Assembly: GCF_015477355.1 (NCBI RefSeq)
Contig: NZ_JADLRJ010000007.1
Span: 124,001-188,000 of the forward strand
Source of the DNA: Nocardia blacklockiae
GTDB lineage: Bacteria; Actinomycetota; Actinomycetes; Mycobacteriales; Mycobacteriaceae
Reading direction: 5' to 3'
Length of the DNA: 64,000 nt
The position numbers were made by a program, and so were the translations under genes. The notes below the pieces were generated by a model. That model had not been told where the DNA came from and ran no database searches. It saw only the letters and a list, made by a program, of their open reading frames with translations. Positions 40,478-48,267 of this stretch are shown here, one piece after another; positions within the stretch are counted from its first letter, which is position 1, and the number at the start of each line of letters is the position of its first letter.

Positions 40478-40990
40478 TCAGCCCTCGTCGTGGAGGGTCA
40501 GTACGACCAAGGGGATCGGCCGGTCGATCTTGGACTGGAAATCCGCCAGCAGCGGGTTGTTGGCGAGGACCCAGGCCGCGAACTCGTCGTAGTCCTCGCC
40601 TTCCAGGACCTTGCCGGTCGCCTGATACGTCTTGTCTCGAAGCTCGACGGTGACCTGCGGATTCGCCTTGATGTTGTGCCACCAGGCCGGGTACTTGTCC
40701 TCGACGAACGAGCTCACGTACATGATGTCGTCCCGGTACAGGGGTCCCAGCGGAGTCGTATGCCGCTTGCCGCTCTTGGCGCCGGTGGTGGTGAGCAGGA
40801 TGAGGTCGCCGCCCGCATACGCCCCGCCGACCTTGCCCGAGTTCTCCCGGAACTCGTTGATCACGTCGTGGTTCCAGTCGGCAATGCCGCCTTCCTGGTC
40901 CCACGCCTGGTTCCACGGCGCGTCCGGATCGTTGTATTCGGTGATGTCGGCCGGTGTCGGCTGTCCCGCAGTCGCTTCGATTTCGCTCAT
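40478..40990 (-). CDS. DDN-type nitroreductase/quinone reductase (F420-dependent family)
   Basis: The 170-residue protein belongs to the deazaflavin-dependent nitroreductase family (formerly DUF385). It has LILLTTTGAKSGKRHTTPL, then the barrel segments YPAWWHNIKANPQVTVEL and RPIPLVVLTLHDEG. Members use reduced F420 to reduce quinones or nitro compounds and include the pretomanid-activating Ddn of M. tuberculosis. It ends 13 bases from the end of the HAD gene, convergent. A second family member is encoded at 61.6 kb. Confidence 0.87.
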   Translation of the reverse strand: MSEIEATAGQPTPADITEYNDPDAPWNQAWDQEGGIADWNHDVINEFRENSGKVGGAYAGGDLILLTTTGAKSGKRHTTPLGPLYRDDIMYVSSFVEDKYPAWWHNIKANPQVTVELRDKTYQATGKVLEGEDYDEFAAWVLANNPLLADFQSKIDRPIPLVVLTLHDEG

Positions 40991-41126
40991 GCCATGAGTA
41001 TGTCGGGCAGATAGGACAGCTACGGTCCTAACTCGACAAGAATCCTGAAGCGTTTCGTCGACCGCGGCCGCTGCCCCACCGAGCGCTCATTCCGAGAACG
41101 CACTTGCCTCGGTACTGTGATTTCGC

Positions 41127-42016
41127 ATGGGCGACCCTGGAATCACCGCGGAGCTGGTCCGCGACCTGCTGCGGGAGCAGCACCCAGATCTCGCGGAGCT
41201 GACCCTCCGCGAGGTGGTGGGCGGCTGGGGCAACCAGATGTGGCGTCTCGGCGATGATTTGGCCGTGCGTGTGCAGCGCATGGATCCCACCCCGGCGCTC
41301 CAGCTGAAGGAACGGAGGTGGCTTCCCGTGTTGGCCCCGCGCCTGCCGCTCCCGGTGCCGACTCCGGTGCGGTTCGGCGAACCGTCGGAACGTTTCCCCA
41401 AGCATTGGACCGTGATGACGTGGGTCCCGGCGAACCGCTGGACCACGGCACGATCAGCCGCGGCGCGCACGCGGCCGACGCGCTGGCCGGCTTCCTGCGA
41501 GCGCTGCACGTGGCGGCACCCGCCGAAGCGCCGGTCGCTGTGGACCGCGGCGCCCATCCCCGGGACTGCACGGACGGCTTCGAGAAGTTCCTGCACGCCG
41601 TTGCGCCCGACGACCTCGCTGCCGAGATCCGGGCGGTCTGGGCGGAGGCTGTCGCGGCTGATGCGTGGGAGGGCCCGCGGGTGTGGGTGCACGGTGACCT
41701 TCATCCCGCGAACGTCGTCGTCTCGGACGGAACACTCTCGGGCATAGTCGATTTCGGTGACCTGTTCGCCGGCGACCCGGCATGGGACCTCGCCGCCGCA
41801 TGGGTACTGCTGCCCGCGGGCACGGCCGCACGATTCTTCGATGAGTACGCGCAAGCCGACGAAGCGGCGATCCGGCGGGCCCGCGGGCTGGCCGCTTTGA
41901 AGAGTCTCTTCCTGATGCTCATGGGGCAGAACGGAGATCGGGGCCTCCCCGGAGGTAAGCCGCATTGGGGGCCCGCAGGCCGAGCTGCACTTGATCGCGT
42001 ATTGCAGGGGCTTTGA
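41127..42016 (+). pseudogene. Aminoglycoside phosphotransferase-family gene split by a frameshift
   Basis: The first frame gives the N-lobe (VVGGWGNQMWRLGDDLAVRV, then TVMTWVP). A frame two bases on then gives GEPLDHGTISRG, the catalytic loop WVHGDLHPANVVV and the metal loop IVDFGDLFAGDPAWDLA to the stop at 42016. Restoring one G (or C) in CCCGG at 41426-41430 would join them as WVPGEPLDHG. The intact product would be about 296 residues. Substrates of this fold range from aminoglycosides to small metabolites. A TACTGT box lies eight bases before the ATG. Confidence 0.8.
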
Positions 42017-42111
42017 GTCGCACTGCGCCAAATACGCTGCGGCGCGGTATTGCTCGCATCCCTAGGTATGAATACTGGTATGACCCAGGTCGGTCGGGGT
42101 GCCGCGTCCCT

Positions 42112-43227
42112 TCACTCGGGCTGAGCGGGTGTAAGGCCCGGTTCGCCCAACAGGTGGCGGATCTGTTCGTCGGGATATGAGGTGCTACGGCTGGTCTGCT
42201 GAAAAGTACGGGTAAATGCCGACATTGCCGCGGCGGTCGGTGCGTGTTGAGTGAGTATTGCGGCGGCCGTTTTCGAGATTCCCTGGGGTGGTTGACCTTC
42301 GGCGAACGCGCTCACCATCTCGGCGCGCCTCTCGCGGTCCTCTCGCCGGAGGCCGTACAAGGCGGTGAGGAGCCAGTTCACCAGGTAGGTGGCGGTGTAG
42401 GCGCGGTCGTAGGTCCGGTGGTGGTCGAAGAACGCGGATTCCGCTGGGGAGAGGGCGAATACGGACGAGAGCGCGAGGCCGTAGTCGGTGAAATAGAGGC
42501 GTCGGCCGTCGGTGAGGATGTTGTCGAAGTGGGCGTCGAGGTGCAGTAGGCCGTGCCCGTTCATGAAGGCGGTGCCAGTGGCCAGATCCCGGTCCACCTG
42601 GGCGCAGGCTTGATCGTCGCCCGCCTCGATCCGGGCGGTCAGCCATTCGTGCAGGTTCTGCGGAATATATTCCAGGAACAGCGCGATGCTCGCCGAGGCG
42701 TCCCGCAGGGCTTCGATGCGGTGGCGTATCTGGGGCCGGCCATCCCAGTAGGCGACAGCGCGGTCGATGTCGGCGAGTTCCTTCGGTAGCGGCGTGCAGT
42801 CCGGCAGCACTTGCCAGTGGTACAGCAGCGGGAAACTCTCGTGTTCGGCGGCGAGCACCCAGTTCGTCGTCATGGCGTGTACGGCGAGTTCGCGCCAAGC
42901 CCCGAAACCCGGCCCGCCGATCAGGCCGACGCCGTACTGGCAGAACAGCGGCACATCGAACAAGTTCGCCGTGGAACGGACGTGCTCGGGCCGCCGTTCC
43001 AGGTCGGTGAGGGGGACTCGCTTTACGAAGACCGGTGTTCCGGCGACCTCGAGCAGCGCCGACTTCCCACCGATACCGGCACCGAGCGGTGCGGCCGCGT
43101 CCACGAGCTCGCGCACCGCGTGGTCGCTGTGCAGCGCCAGGGCGGTGGAGACCGCGCTGTAGGCGCGCAGGCGTGCGGGGCGCGACATGTCGCGAGGCGT
43201 CGCCGCGCCGGGCGGACAGGAACTCAC
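42112..43227 (-). CDS. Protein kinase-like/phosphotransferase-fold protein
   Basis: The 371-residue protein has a kinase-like catalytic loop HLDAHFDNIL followed by a DYG in FTDYGLALSS, the counterpart of DFG. An N-lobe lysine may be in VFVKRVPLTDLE. It lacks the other signatures of Ser/Thr kinases of the Pkn type and may phosphorylate a small molecule or protein. I chose the GTG at 43227, six bases after TACCCT; an ATG at 43188 is the alternative. The region 42017-42111 before its stop holds nothing notable. Confidence 0.75.
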   Translation of the reverse strand: MSSCPPGAATPRDMSRPARLRAYSAVSTALALHSDHAVRELVDAAAPLGAGIGGKSALLEVAGTPVFVKRVPLTDLERRPEHVRSTANLFDVPLFCQYGVGLIGGPGFGAWRELAVHAMTTNWVLAAEHESFPLLYHWQVLPDCTPLPKELADIDRAVAYWDGRPQIRHRIEALRDASASIALFLEYIPQNLHEWLTARIEAGDDQACAQVDRDLATGTAFMNGHGLLHLDAHFDNILTDGRRLYFTDYGLALSSVFALSPAESAFFDHHRTYDRAYTATYLVNWLLTALYGLRREDRERRAEMVSAFAEGQPPQGISKTAAAILTQHAPTAAAMSAFTRTFQQTSRSTSYPDEQIRHLLGEPGLTPAQPE

Positions 43228-43271
43228 TGCGCCAGGGTAATTCGCCGCAGGCGTTCCGGGCGATGGGTGGG

Positions 43272-44204
43272 TCAGGGGATCAGGATGGTCTTGCCGGGGA
43301 GGTGGCCGGCGAGGGCGTCGTCGTGGATGGTGGGCAGGTCGGTTAATGGGCGGCGTTGGGCCACTGCGATTTTCAGGGTTCCGGCGTCGACTCGGGTGGT
43401 GAGGTCGGTGAGTTGGGCGGCGTCGCTGCGTACCAGGACCTGGCGTATTCGTATGTTGCGTTCGGGGTGGTCGGGTCCGGGAGTGGTTGTGCTGACGAAG
43501 GTTCCGCCGTCGGTGACCAGGTTCGCCAGTAGGGCGGTTTGCTCGGGGGTGTCGCGCACGAGTTGGAGGACCGCGTCGAATCGTCGGTTCGCGACCGCCG
43601 CCATGATCGGTGTGGTGGTGTGGTCGACGGTCTGGGCGGCCCCGTAGGACGTGACACGGTCGCGGCTGCGGGGGCTCACGGTGGCGGTGACGAGGGCACC
43701 GGACCGGGCCGCGAGCTGGACGGCGTATCCGCCGACGCCGCCACCCGCGCCGTTGATCAAAAGGCTTTGGCCCGAGCGCAGTTCGGCGTATTCGAACAGT
43801 GCTTGCCACGCGGTGAGTCCGGCCAGCGGCAGTGCCGCAGTGTCGGCGAGGTCCACGGTGCGCGGGGCGGCGGCGAGGGCCTCGGCAGGGGCGACGACGT
43901 AATCAGCGGCCGCACCGGGCGCGTCGGGAGGCAGGAGAGCGATCACCGGATCGCCAGCGTGCCAACCGGAAACGCCGTCCCCGATCTCGACGACGATGCC
44001 CGACACGTCGCAGTTGGGGATGTGTGGGAACGTCAGCGAGATCGCGTCGCGCAGGATGCCCAGGCGCAGAGCGACATCCAACATGTTGAACGAGGTCCCG
44101 GCGACGCGGAGCAGGACCTGCCCGGGGCCGGTCGCCGGCCGATCCACCTCCTCGCCGACAAGAACGCCGCTGTCGCCGTAGGAGTGGTAGCGCATTGCCT
44201 TCAT
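43272..44204 (-). CDS. Zinc-independent quinone oxidoreductase (MDR family)
   Basis: The 310-residue protein is a medium-chain dehydrogenase/reductase of the quinone oxidoreductase type. It has the GroES-like N-terminus (GTSFNMLDVALRLG, then PNCDVSGIV) and the NADPH loop LINGAGGGVGGYAVQLA near residue 150. No zinc ligands are seen. GGAG precedes its ATG. It is divergent from a MarR regulator with a palindromic operator between them, so it is probably induced by a quinone or electrophile. Confidence 0.88.
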   Translation of the reverse strand: MKAMRYHSYGDSGVLVGEEVDRPATGPGQVLLRVAGTSFNMLDVALRLGILRDAISLTFPHIPNCDVSGIVVEIGDGVSGWHAGDPVIALLPPDAPGAAADYVVAPAEALAAAPRTVDLADTAALPLAGLTAWQALFEYAELRSGQSLLINGAGGGVGGYAVQLAARSGALVTATVSPRSRDRVTSYGAAQTVDHTTTPIMAAVANRRFDAVLQLVRDTPEQTALLANLVTDGGTFVSTTTPGPDHPERNIRIRQVLVRSDAAQLTDLTTRVDAGTLKIAVAQRRPLTDLPTIHDDALAGHLPGKTILIP

Positions 44205-44276
44205 GGCTTCTCCGTATCGCTTCGTCTCGAATCCCGAGATGCCAAGAAGGTAAGGTCGCCTGACCATAGTTGTCAA

Positions 44277-44294
44277 GCAACCTGATAAGGTTGC
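44277..44294. promoter_or_regulatory. GCAACCT-N4-AGGTTGC operator of the MarR gene
   Basis: GCAACCT (44277-44283) and AGGTTGC (44288-44294) form a perfect inverted repeat with a four-base centre, three bases before the MarR start. It covers the AAGG ribosome site. Partial half-sites AGGTAAGGTCGCC lie further upstream near the quinone reductase promoter. This is a typical MarR autoregulatory site. Confidence 0.7.
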
Positions 44295-44297
44295 CTG

Positions 44298-44750
44298 ATG
44301 AAAGCGAAGTCGGAGGTGGACGGGCAACCACAGCGCCCGCTCCCGGCCCTGCTCGATCAGGTGAAGGTCCTGACTCTGACCGAGTTGCACAGTCGGCTGG
44401 CCGAGGAGGGTTTTTCGGCGATACAACCACGGCACGGTGTCGTGTTCCGGTTCATCGACGATGCCGGCGCCCGGCTCACCGACCTCGCGGAGCGGTCCGG
44501 GGTCACCAAGCAGTCGGTCGGTGAAGCCGTCGCCGAACTCGAACAGCTGGGTTTCGTGGAACGCGCGGCCGACGCGGTGGACCGGCGCGTCAAGATCATT
44601 CGCTTGACCCGGCGCGGCCGCGCTGCTCGGGCGGCCTCGGAGCGGATTCTCGCCGAGATCGAAACCCGCCGGGCGCACCTCGTCGGAGCCGAAAACCTTG
44701 CGGCACTGCGGCATACCTTGGAACGGATCATCGCGGCGGAACATGGCTGA
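44298..44750 (+). CDS. MarR-family transcription regulator
   Basis: The 150-residue protein has a winged helix-turn-helix in the middle (LTDLAERSGVTKQSVGEAV, then RRVKIIRLTRRGRAA as the wing). That is the MarR layout. It is divergent from the quinone oxidoreductase gene and carries an operator across its own translation start. A strong hairpin lies 70 bases after the stop. Confidence 0.9.
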   Translation: MKAKSEVDGQPQRPLPALLDQVKVLTLTELHSRLAEEGFSAIQPRHGVVFRFIDDAGARLTDLAERSGVTKQSVGEAVAELEQLGFVERAADAVDRRVKIIRLTRRGRAARAASERILAEIETRRAHLVGAENLAALRHTLERIIAAEHG

Positions 44751-44820
44751 TCAGGCCGTAGTCTCGCGGACGTTCGCCCGGACCAGGGCTTGACGCGGAC
44801 CCTGCACCTGGCACGGGAAA

Positions 44821-44856
44821 CCCGGCCGCCCCTCATGCGGCCGGGCTTCCTCTCTC
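44821..44856 (+). terminator. Hairpin after the MarR gene
   Basis: CCCGGCCGC (44821-44829) and GCGGCCGGG (44837-44845) pair perfectly around a seven-base loop, followed by the pyrimidine-rich CTTCCTCTCTC. It lies between the MarR gene and the convergent end of the ABC importer operon. Confidence 0.75.
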
Positions 44857-44911
44857 GCGCGTCCTACGGGAGTGCAAAGGCTTCCGCGTTCAGCGCGAGG
44901 CGCGTCCGGTG

Positions 44912-45961
44912 TTACTGCTTGCCCTGTAGCGCCTTCTCGACGAACTCGTTGGTGTAGGTGTCCTCCAGCACGATGCTGTCGCGCTTGGGCTGTACGTTGC
45001 GTGAGTACTGGCCCAGGATCTTCAGGACATTCTGTGCCCCTTCGGGTTTCATCAGACCGTCGCCGTTGAACATGCCGATCGAGTCACGGATGGACTGGAT
45101 GTAGAGGTCCTGGCCGCCTGCCGCGTACTGCGGGGGCATCTTCGCCGCGATTTCCTCCGGGGTGTGGGTCTCGATCCACTGGAGGGTTTGGACGAAGGCG
45201 GTCGCGAGCTTCTGGACGATGTCCGGATGCGACTGCACCGTGTCGCATTTCATGTACAGCGACGACGCCGGGTACAGGCCGCCGAGCGCGGCGCGGGTGC
45301 CCGACTCGGTGCGCATGTCCAGAAGTACCTGGGCGTCACCGGATTTCACCATCTGCGCCACCGTGGGGTCGGTGGTCATGCCGGCGTCGATGCCACCGTG
45401 GTTCATCCCGGCGATGAAGGTCTGTCCCGCACCGACTTTCACGCGGTCGTAGTCGGAGGTGGTCATGCCCGCCTGCCCGGCCAGAGCCTGTGTCAAGAAG
45501 TCGGTGGACGAACCCAGTGACGTCACGCCGAGCTTCTTGCGGCGGAAGTCGGCGGGGGAGCGGATTTCCGCGGCCTGCGCCTTGGACACCAGCTGCACCT
45601 CGCCCGGCACGTCGGAGAACTGGACGACGGTGCGCAGGCACTGCTCCTTGGCCTGCAGGTCGACGGTGTGGTCGTAGAACCCGACCACGGCCTGCACATC
45701 GCCGGTGAGCAACGCGGTCTCGGCGCTCGCGCCGGACTGCTCGCCCATCAGTTTCACGTCGATGTCGTTGCGGGCGAAGTTGCCCAGCCGCTCGGTGAGC
45801 ATCGCGGGCAGGTAGATCACCTTCTCCAGGCCGCCGACCATGATGGTGATCTGCGGGCGGCCGTTCGCCATCGGGATACGGCGCGAATCGCGGCAGCCGG
45901 TCGCCAGCAGCAGCGCGCAGACGGCGATCAGGACGACGGCAACATGCTTGCGGTACTTCAT
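44912..45961 (-). CDS. NitT/TauT-type ABC importer, substrate-binding lipoprotein
   Basis: The 349-residue product has a lipoprotein signal with cysteine at residue 23 (LLLATGC). It then has a type II periplasmic-binding fold of the SsuA/ThiY group, with segments IMVGGLEKVIYLPAMLTERLG and VGFYDHTVDLQAKEQCL. Binding proteins of this group take nitrate, taurine, aliphatic sulfonates, thiamine precursors or aromatic acids, and the ligand cannot be read here. It is the last gene of a three-gene operon, three bases after the permease gene. Confidence 0.87.
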   Translation of the reverse strand: MKYRKHVAVVLIAVCALLLATGCRDSRRIPMANGRPQITIMVGGLEKVIYLPAMLTERLGNFARNDIDVKLMGEQSGASAETALLTGDVQAVVGFYDHTVDLQAKEQCLRTVVQFSDVPGEVQLVSKAQAAEIRSPADFRRKKLGVTSLGSSTDFLTQALAGQAGMTTSDYDRVKVGAGQTFIAGMNHGGIDAGMTTDPTVAQMVKSGDAQVLLDMRTESGTRAALGGLYPASSLYMKCDTVQSHPDIVQKLATAFVQTLQWIETHTPEEIAAKMPPQYAAGGQDLYIQSIRDSIGMFNGDGLMKPEGAQNVLKILGQYSRNVQPKRDSIVLEDTYTNEFVEKALQGKQ

Positions 45962-45964
45962 CCC

Positions 45965-46852
45965 TCACACCTCGTGCGCCGACTGGGCCTGCGACGGACG
46001 CCATTTCAGCAACCGCCCCTCGGCCACCCCGATGGCCCACTCCGCGAGCAGCGCCACGACCGTGATGATGATCATGCCCGCGTAGATGCCCGCCGCGTCG
46101 AACGTGCCCTGCGCGTTGGAGATCAGCAGCCCCAAACCCTTGCTGGCACCGGCGTATTCGCCGACCACCGCGCCGATCAGCGCGAAACCGAACGCCGTGT
46201 GCAGACTCGACAGGATCCAGGTGGTGGCGCTGGGCAGCACGATCTGCGACAGCACCTGCCAGCGGCTCGCGCCCAAGATCCGGGCATTGTTGATGACGTT
46301 GCCGTCCACCTCGCGGGCGCCGGTGAAGGCGTTGAAGAACACCGCGAAGAAGGTCAGCACCACCACCGTGGCGACCTTGGACTCCAAGCCCAGCCCGAAC
46401 CAGATGATGAACAGCGACGCCAGCACGATGCGCGGAACGGCGTTGAGCGCCTTGATGAACGGCGCCAGCACCTCGGCCCAGTAGCGGCTGCGACCGAGCA
46501 GCACGCCGAGCACGACACCGGCCACCGCGCCGATCACGAAGCCGAGCACCGCTTCCTCGACAGTGGTGAAGATCTGCAGCCAGATCGACCCGAACTGTGT
46601 TCCCTCGGTGAACCATTCGACGATCCGATCCCAGATCAGCGACGGCTTCGAATAGAAGAACGGGTCGATCCACACGGTCGCGGTCAGCTCCCAGGCACCC
46701 AGCCAGAGGGCGATGAGCGCGACCCGCAGACTCCACGTCCGGATCCGGTTGCGGCGCGCCTGCCCGCGCGCCCGGGCGAGGATCTGCTCCTCGGACTCGG
46801 CCTCGACCTCCGGTGCGGCGGTGGCGGTTTCGGTGAGAGTGTCAGGCGACAC
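45965..46852 (-). CDS. NitT/TauT-type ABC importer, permease
   Basis: The 295-residue protein has about six membrane segments and the permease coupling loop (EAA motif) in NARILGASRWQVLSQIVLPSA. The first 40 residues are a charged cytoplasmic extension. It overlaps the ATPase gene by 11 bases and precedes the binding-protein gene by three, so all three are translated together. Confidence 0.9.
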   Translation of the reverse strand: MSPDTLTETATAAPEVEAESEEQILARARGQARRNRIRTWSLRVALIALWLGAWELTATVWIDPFFYSKPSLIWDRIVEWFTEGTQFGSIWLQIFTTVEEAVLGFVIGAVAGVVLGVLLGRSRYWAEVLAPFIKALNAVPRIVLASLFIIWFGLGLESKVATVVVLTFFAVFFNAFTGAREVDGNVINNARILGASRWQVLSQIVLPSATTWILSSLHTAFGFALIGAVVGEYAGASKGLGLLISNAQGTFDAAGIYAGMIIITVVALLAEWAIGVAEGRLLKWRPSQAQSAHEV

Positions 46853-47690
46853 GGCTCGCTCCCTTCGCGCGGGCGGCCTCGACCTGGTCGCGCAACGTGC
46901 CCCAGATCTCGGTGTACAAACGGCGGAACTCGTCGGTGAGACGGACCTCCTCGACGTCGCGCGGGCGCTCCAGGGTCACCGGGAAATCGCCGCACACGGT
47001 GGCCGGGCTCGCCGTCATCACCACGACGCGGTCGGCGAGCACGATCGCCTCCTCCAGGTCGTGGGTGACGAACACGACCGCGGCGCTGTGCCCGCGAGCG
47101 GTGCCCGAACCGGACCACACCCGCAGCAGCTCGTCCTGCATCAACTGGCGGGTCTGCACGTCCAGCGCGCTGAAAGGCTCGTCCATCAGCAGGATCTCCG
47201 GCTCGTTGACCAGAGTCTGCGCCAGGGCCACGCGCTTGCGCATGCCGCCGGACAGCTGATGCGGGTAGTACTTCTCGAACCCCGCCAAGCCGACCTTGCG
47301 CACCCACTCCGCCGCGCGTTGGCGCGCTTCGGATTTCGCCATGCCCTGCAGGCGCGGACCCAGTGCGACATTGTCGAGTACGGTCCGCCACGGCAGCACG
47401 GCATCCTGCTGGAACATGTAGCCGATGCCGTCGGGGATGCCGTGTACGTCCTTGCCGCGCACCAGGGTTCGCCCGGCGGAGGTCTTCTCCAGCCCGGACA
47501 CCAGCGACAGCGTGGTGGACTTGCCGCAGCCCGTGGGGCCGACCACCGCGACGAATTCGCCTGGGGCGACGGTGAAGTGGAGGTTCTTCACCGCGGTGTG
47601 GATGCCACCGCCGGACCCGGGAAAGCGCTTGGTCGCGCCCCGGAATTCGATACACGGCTCGCCGGCGGGGCGCTCCATGAGGTTGGTCAT
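46842..47690 (-). CDS. NitT/TauT-type ABC importer, ATPase
   Basis: The 282-residue protein has Walker A GPTGCGKST, the signature LSGGMRKRVALAQ, Walker B ILLMDEPFSALD and the H-loop THD. It energises the importer encoded downstream. I chose the ATG at 47690 behind AGGAGAAC; the longer frame from 47747 adds an unlikely N-terminus. It is the first gene of the operon, and its promoter must lie in the repeat-rich gap upstream (47691-48267). Confidence 0.92.
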   Translation of the reverse strand: MTNLMERPAGEPCIEFRGATKRFPGSGGGIHTAVKNLHFTVAPGEFVAVVGPTGCGKSTTLSLVSGLEKTSAGRTLVRGKDVHGIPDGIGYMFQQDAVLPWRTVLDNVALGPRLQGMAKSEARQRAAEWVRKVGLAGFEKYYPHQLSGGMRKRVALAQTLVNEPEILLMDEPFSALDVQTRQLMQDELLRVWSGSGTARGHSAAVVFVTHDLEEAIVLADRVVVMTASPATVCGDFPVTLERPRDVEEVRLTDEFRRLYTEIWGTLRDQVEAARAKGASRVA

Positions 47691-47841
47691 GACGTTCTCC
47701 TGAACTTCGACGCCGCACGGTGTGAGGTGCGACCGCCGGTCGACCATAAGTGCTCCCCGTCACATCGGGTCTGCTTGTGCGCACAACCGGCGCAATCCGC
47801 AATCGAGGCATTCTGCTCATTTTGCGCGGGAATTTTGGCTG

Positions 47842-47987
47842 CGCTTCGCTGCGGCGGGTTTGCTGCATTTTTGGCCTCCGCTTCGCTGCGGCGGGTTTTC
47901 GGCGCCTGAGTCTCGGTTTTCGGGTACCGCCGCTTGCTCCTTCGTCGCGGCGCGGCGGCACCCGAAAACCGAGACGCGCCGAAAACC
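47842..47987. repeat. Direct repeat followed by a long palindrome (REP-like element)
   Basis: A 20-base sequence (CGCTTCGCTGCGGCGGGTTT) occurs at 47842-47861 and 47879-47898. The second copy runs into the left arm of a very long inverted repeat: 47894-47933 pairs with 47952-47987 over about 36 positions, broken only by a four-base insertion (CTGA) and one mismatch. The loop is 18 bases. Such a hairpin may be a mobile palindromic repeat (REP/BIME-like) or a strong two-way terminator. Confidence 0.7.
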
Positions 47988-48033
47988 TTGGAGGTTGATG
48001 GCGCAATCGGGGGTTCGTCTTGTTGACGCAAGC

Positions 48034-48180
48034 ATTGGTTCGCTTTGATGACGTGAGCCTTGGTTGGTTGAAGGTGCGCGTCTTGGCGGTCGCTTTGAAG
48101 CCGCAAGCCCTGGTTCGTTTGATGGTGCAGGTCGTGGAGGTCGTTTCGAAGCCGCAGATCTTGTAGGTGTGCTACGAAGC
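48034..48180. repeat. Degenerate tandem repeat with a 50-base period
   Basis: Bases 48061-48110 align with 48111-48160 at an exact 50-base shift. Recognisable units include TGGTT-GTTTGA-GGTGC, GTC-TGG-GGTCG and GAAGCCGCA. A partial unit lies before (from 48034) and two more GAAGCCGCA copies lie after. No gene is supported here. It sits directly upstream of the sensor kinase gene and is close to the palindromic element at 47.9 kb. Confidence 0.6.
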
Positions 48181-48267
48181 CGCAAATGTTGGTGGGTCGA
48201 CGTTGAGGCGCTGCGAAGTGGGGTGTGAGGGTTGTGATCATTTAGCTCAGGCGTGTACAACTGCGGG

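Noticed and set aside
37683-42016. Insertion sequence or transposon as cause of the two broken genes
   Set aside because: Each break is a single-base change; no transposase, terminal repeat or target duplication was seen.
47842-47987. CRISPR array
   Set aside because: There is one palindrome and one direct repeat pair, not regularly spaced identical repeats with unique spacers.
48034-48180. Coding sequence in the 50-base repeat (open minus-strand frames of 147 and 184 codons)
   Set aside because: The frames are low-complexity Arg/Pro/Ser or Leu/Gln/Arg repeats with no start context; they arise from the repeat.
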